5,356 nucleotides of DNA from an uncultured Oscillospiraceae bacterium (GTDB lineage Bacteria; Bacillota; Clostridia; Oscillospirales; Ruminococcaceae), in contig CAKSGA010000126.1 in NCBI GenBank assembly GCA_934454435.1, positions 1 to 5,356 on the forward strand, in the 5' to 3' direction. Made by a program: the position numbers and the translations under genes. Numbering within the stretch: the stretch's first letter is position 1; every line of letters begins with the position of its first letter. The notes beneath the pieces were generated by a model, which searched no databases, was not told the origin of the DNA, and saw nothing but the letters and a program-made list of their open reading frames with translations. This document shows, piece after piece, positions 4,794 to 5,356 of the stretch.

Positions 4794-5356
4794 TCAGAAG
4801 CCGGCGGAGAGATATCTCTTGAACTCGTTCGGATCCTGGCAGCGGCCGAGAGCCACTTCCTTGGTGATCTTGCCCATGTTGACCAGTCTTGCGAGGTCCT
4901 GGTCGAGGGTGAACATTCCGTTCTTCTTACCAGTAGCGATAGCTGTCGGTACCTGGAATATCTTACCCTCACGTATCATTGAGCGGATAGCGTCAGTCGC
5001 AGCGAGGATCTCCAGCGCTGCACATCTGCCCTTGCCGTCAGCGGTGGGCACGAGGGTCTGGGAAATGATACCTACAACGGAGTTCGCAAGCTGGGAACGT
5101 ATCTGTCCCTGGGAATGCGGCGGGTAAACGTCGATGATACGGTCGATAGTCTCAGCGGCGCCGGTGGTATGCAGGGTCGAGAACACCAGGTGACCGGTTT
5201 CTGCGGCGGTTACTGCTGCGTTGATGGTCTCGAAGTCACGCATTTCTCCGACGAGGATAACGTCCGGGTCCTCACGGAGTGCGGCACGGAGAGAGCCTGC
5301 GAAGCTGTCTACATCCTGCCCGATCTCACGCTGGTTGACCATGGACTGCTTATGTG
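4794..5356 (-). CDS. pilT: Type IV pilus retraction ATPase PilT, partial, 5' end beyond window
   Basis: The visible part is the last 186 residues of a secretion-superfamily (GspE/PilT/VirB11) hexameric ATPase. PilT works at the cytoplasmic base of the pilus and drives filament disassembly, giving twitching movement, adhesion dynamics or DNA uptake. Seen in order: VNQREIGQD; ALREDPDVILVGEMRD, the Walker B region with its acidic residues; the His box TGHLVFSTLHTT; IDRIIDVYPP; and AIRSMIREGK, the counterpart of the C-terminal AIRNLIRE motif typical of PilT rather than of the PilB extension ATPase. Absence of the tetracysteine zinc motif of PilB in the visible part fits. The Walker A loop and N-terminal domain lie outside. 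The frame runs open to the right edge. The gene ends just before a terminator, so it probably closes an upstream pilus-assembly operon. Confidence 0.95.
   Translation of the reverse strand, partial: HKQSMVNQREIGQDVDSFAGSLRAALREDPDVILVGEMRDFETINAAVTAAETGHLVFSTLHTTGAAETIDRIIDVYPPHSQGQIRSQLANSVVGIISQTLVPTADGKGRCAALEILAATDAIRSMIREGKIFQVPTAIATGKKNGMFTLDQDLARLVNMGKITKEVALGRCQDPNEFKRYLSAGF

Noticed and set aside
1..5356. CRISPR arrays, tRNA or rRNA genes, insertion sequences
   Set aside because: No regularly spaced repeats, no tRNA-like cloverleaf, no transposase motifs and no terminal inverted repeats were seen on either strand.

Overview
The window reads as chromosomal DNA from a motile Gram-positive anaerobe of the Clostridia. 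Oscillospirales/Ruminococcaceae is my best guess, with low certainty. The reasons are the Bacillota-style flgM-flgN-flgK order, strong AGGAGG ribosome binding sites, a consensus SigD/sigma-28 promoter, and clustered type IV pilins next to pilT. Every gene lies on the minus strand, so transcription runs from high to low coordinates. The long plus-strand open frames are antisense shadows.

The right half (about 2194-5356) is a type IV pilus locus. In transcription order it holds: the C-terminal half of the retraction ATPase gene pilT, entering from outside the window and closed by a hairpin terminator (4744-4778); a prepilin with its own promoter (4056-4676, 'pilin 3'); a 271-bp spacer carrying operator-like repeats, a clear sigma-70-type promoter and a structured leader; the probable major pilin (3149-3784, 'pilin 2'); a 152-bp spacer with two RNA hairpins and a possible alternative fold; a third, more divergent prepilin (2244-2996, 'pilin 1'); and a strong intrinsic terminator (2194-2231).

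The left half (1-2172) is a late flagellar operon. A near-perfect sigma-28 promoter (2146-2172) starts just past the pilin terminator and drives flgM (anti-sigma-28), flgN (chaperone for the hook-associated proteins) and flgK (hook-filament junction protein, cut by the left edge). FlgM is thus made from a promoter of the sigma factor it inhibits, which is the usual feedback arrangement.

Swimming and pilus genes are therefore adjacent but separated by a terminator and a dedicated promoter. The parts least explained by standard annotation are the three-member pilin family with a shared C-terminal motif, the mutually exclusive RNA structures between pilins 2 and 1, and the repeats around the major pilin promoter.
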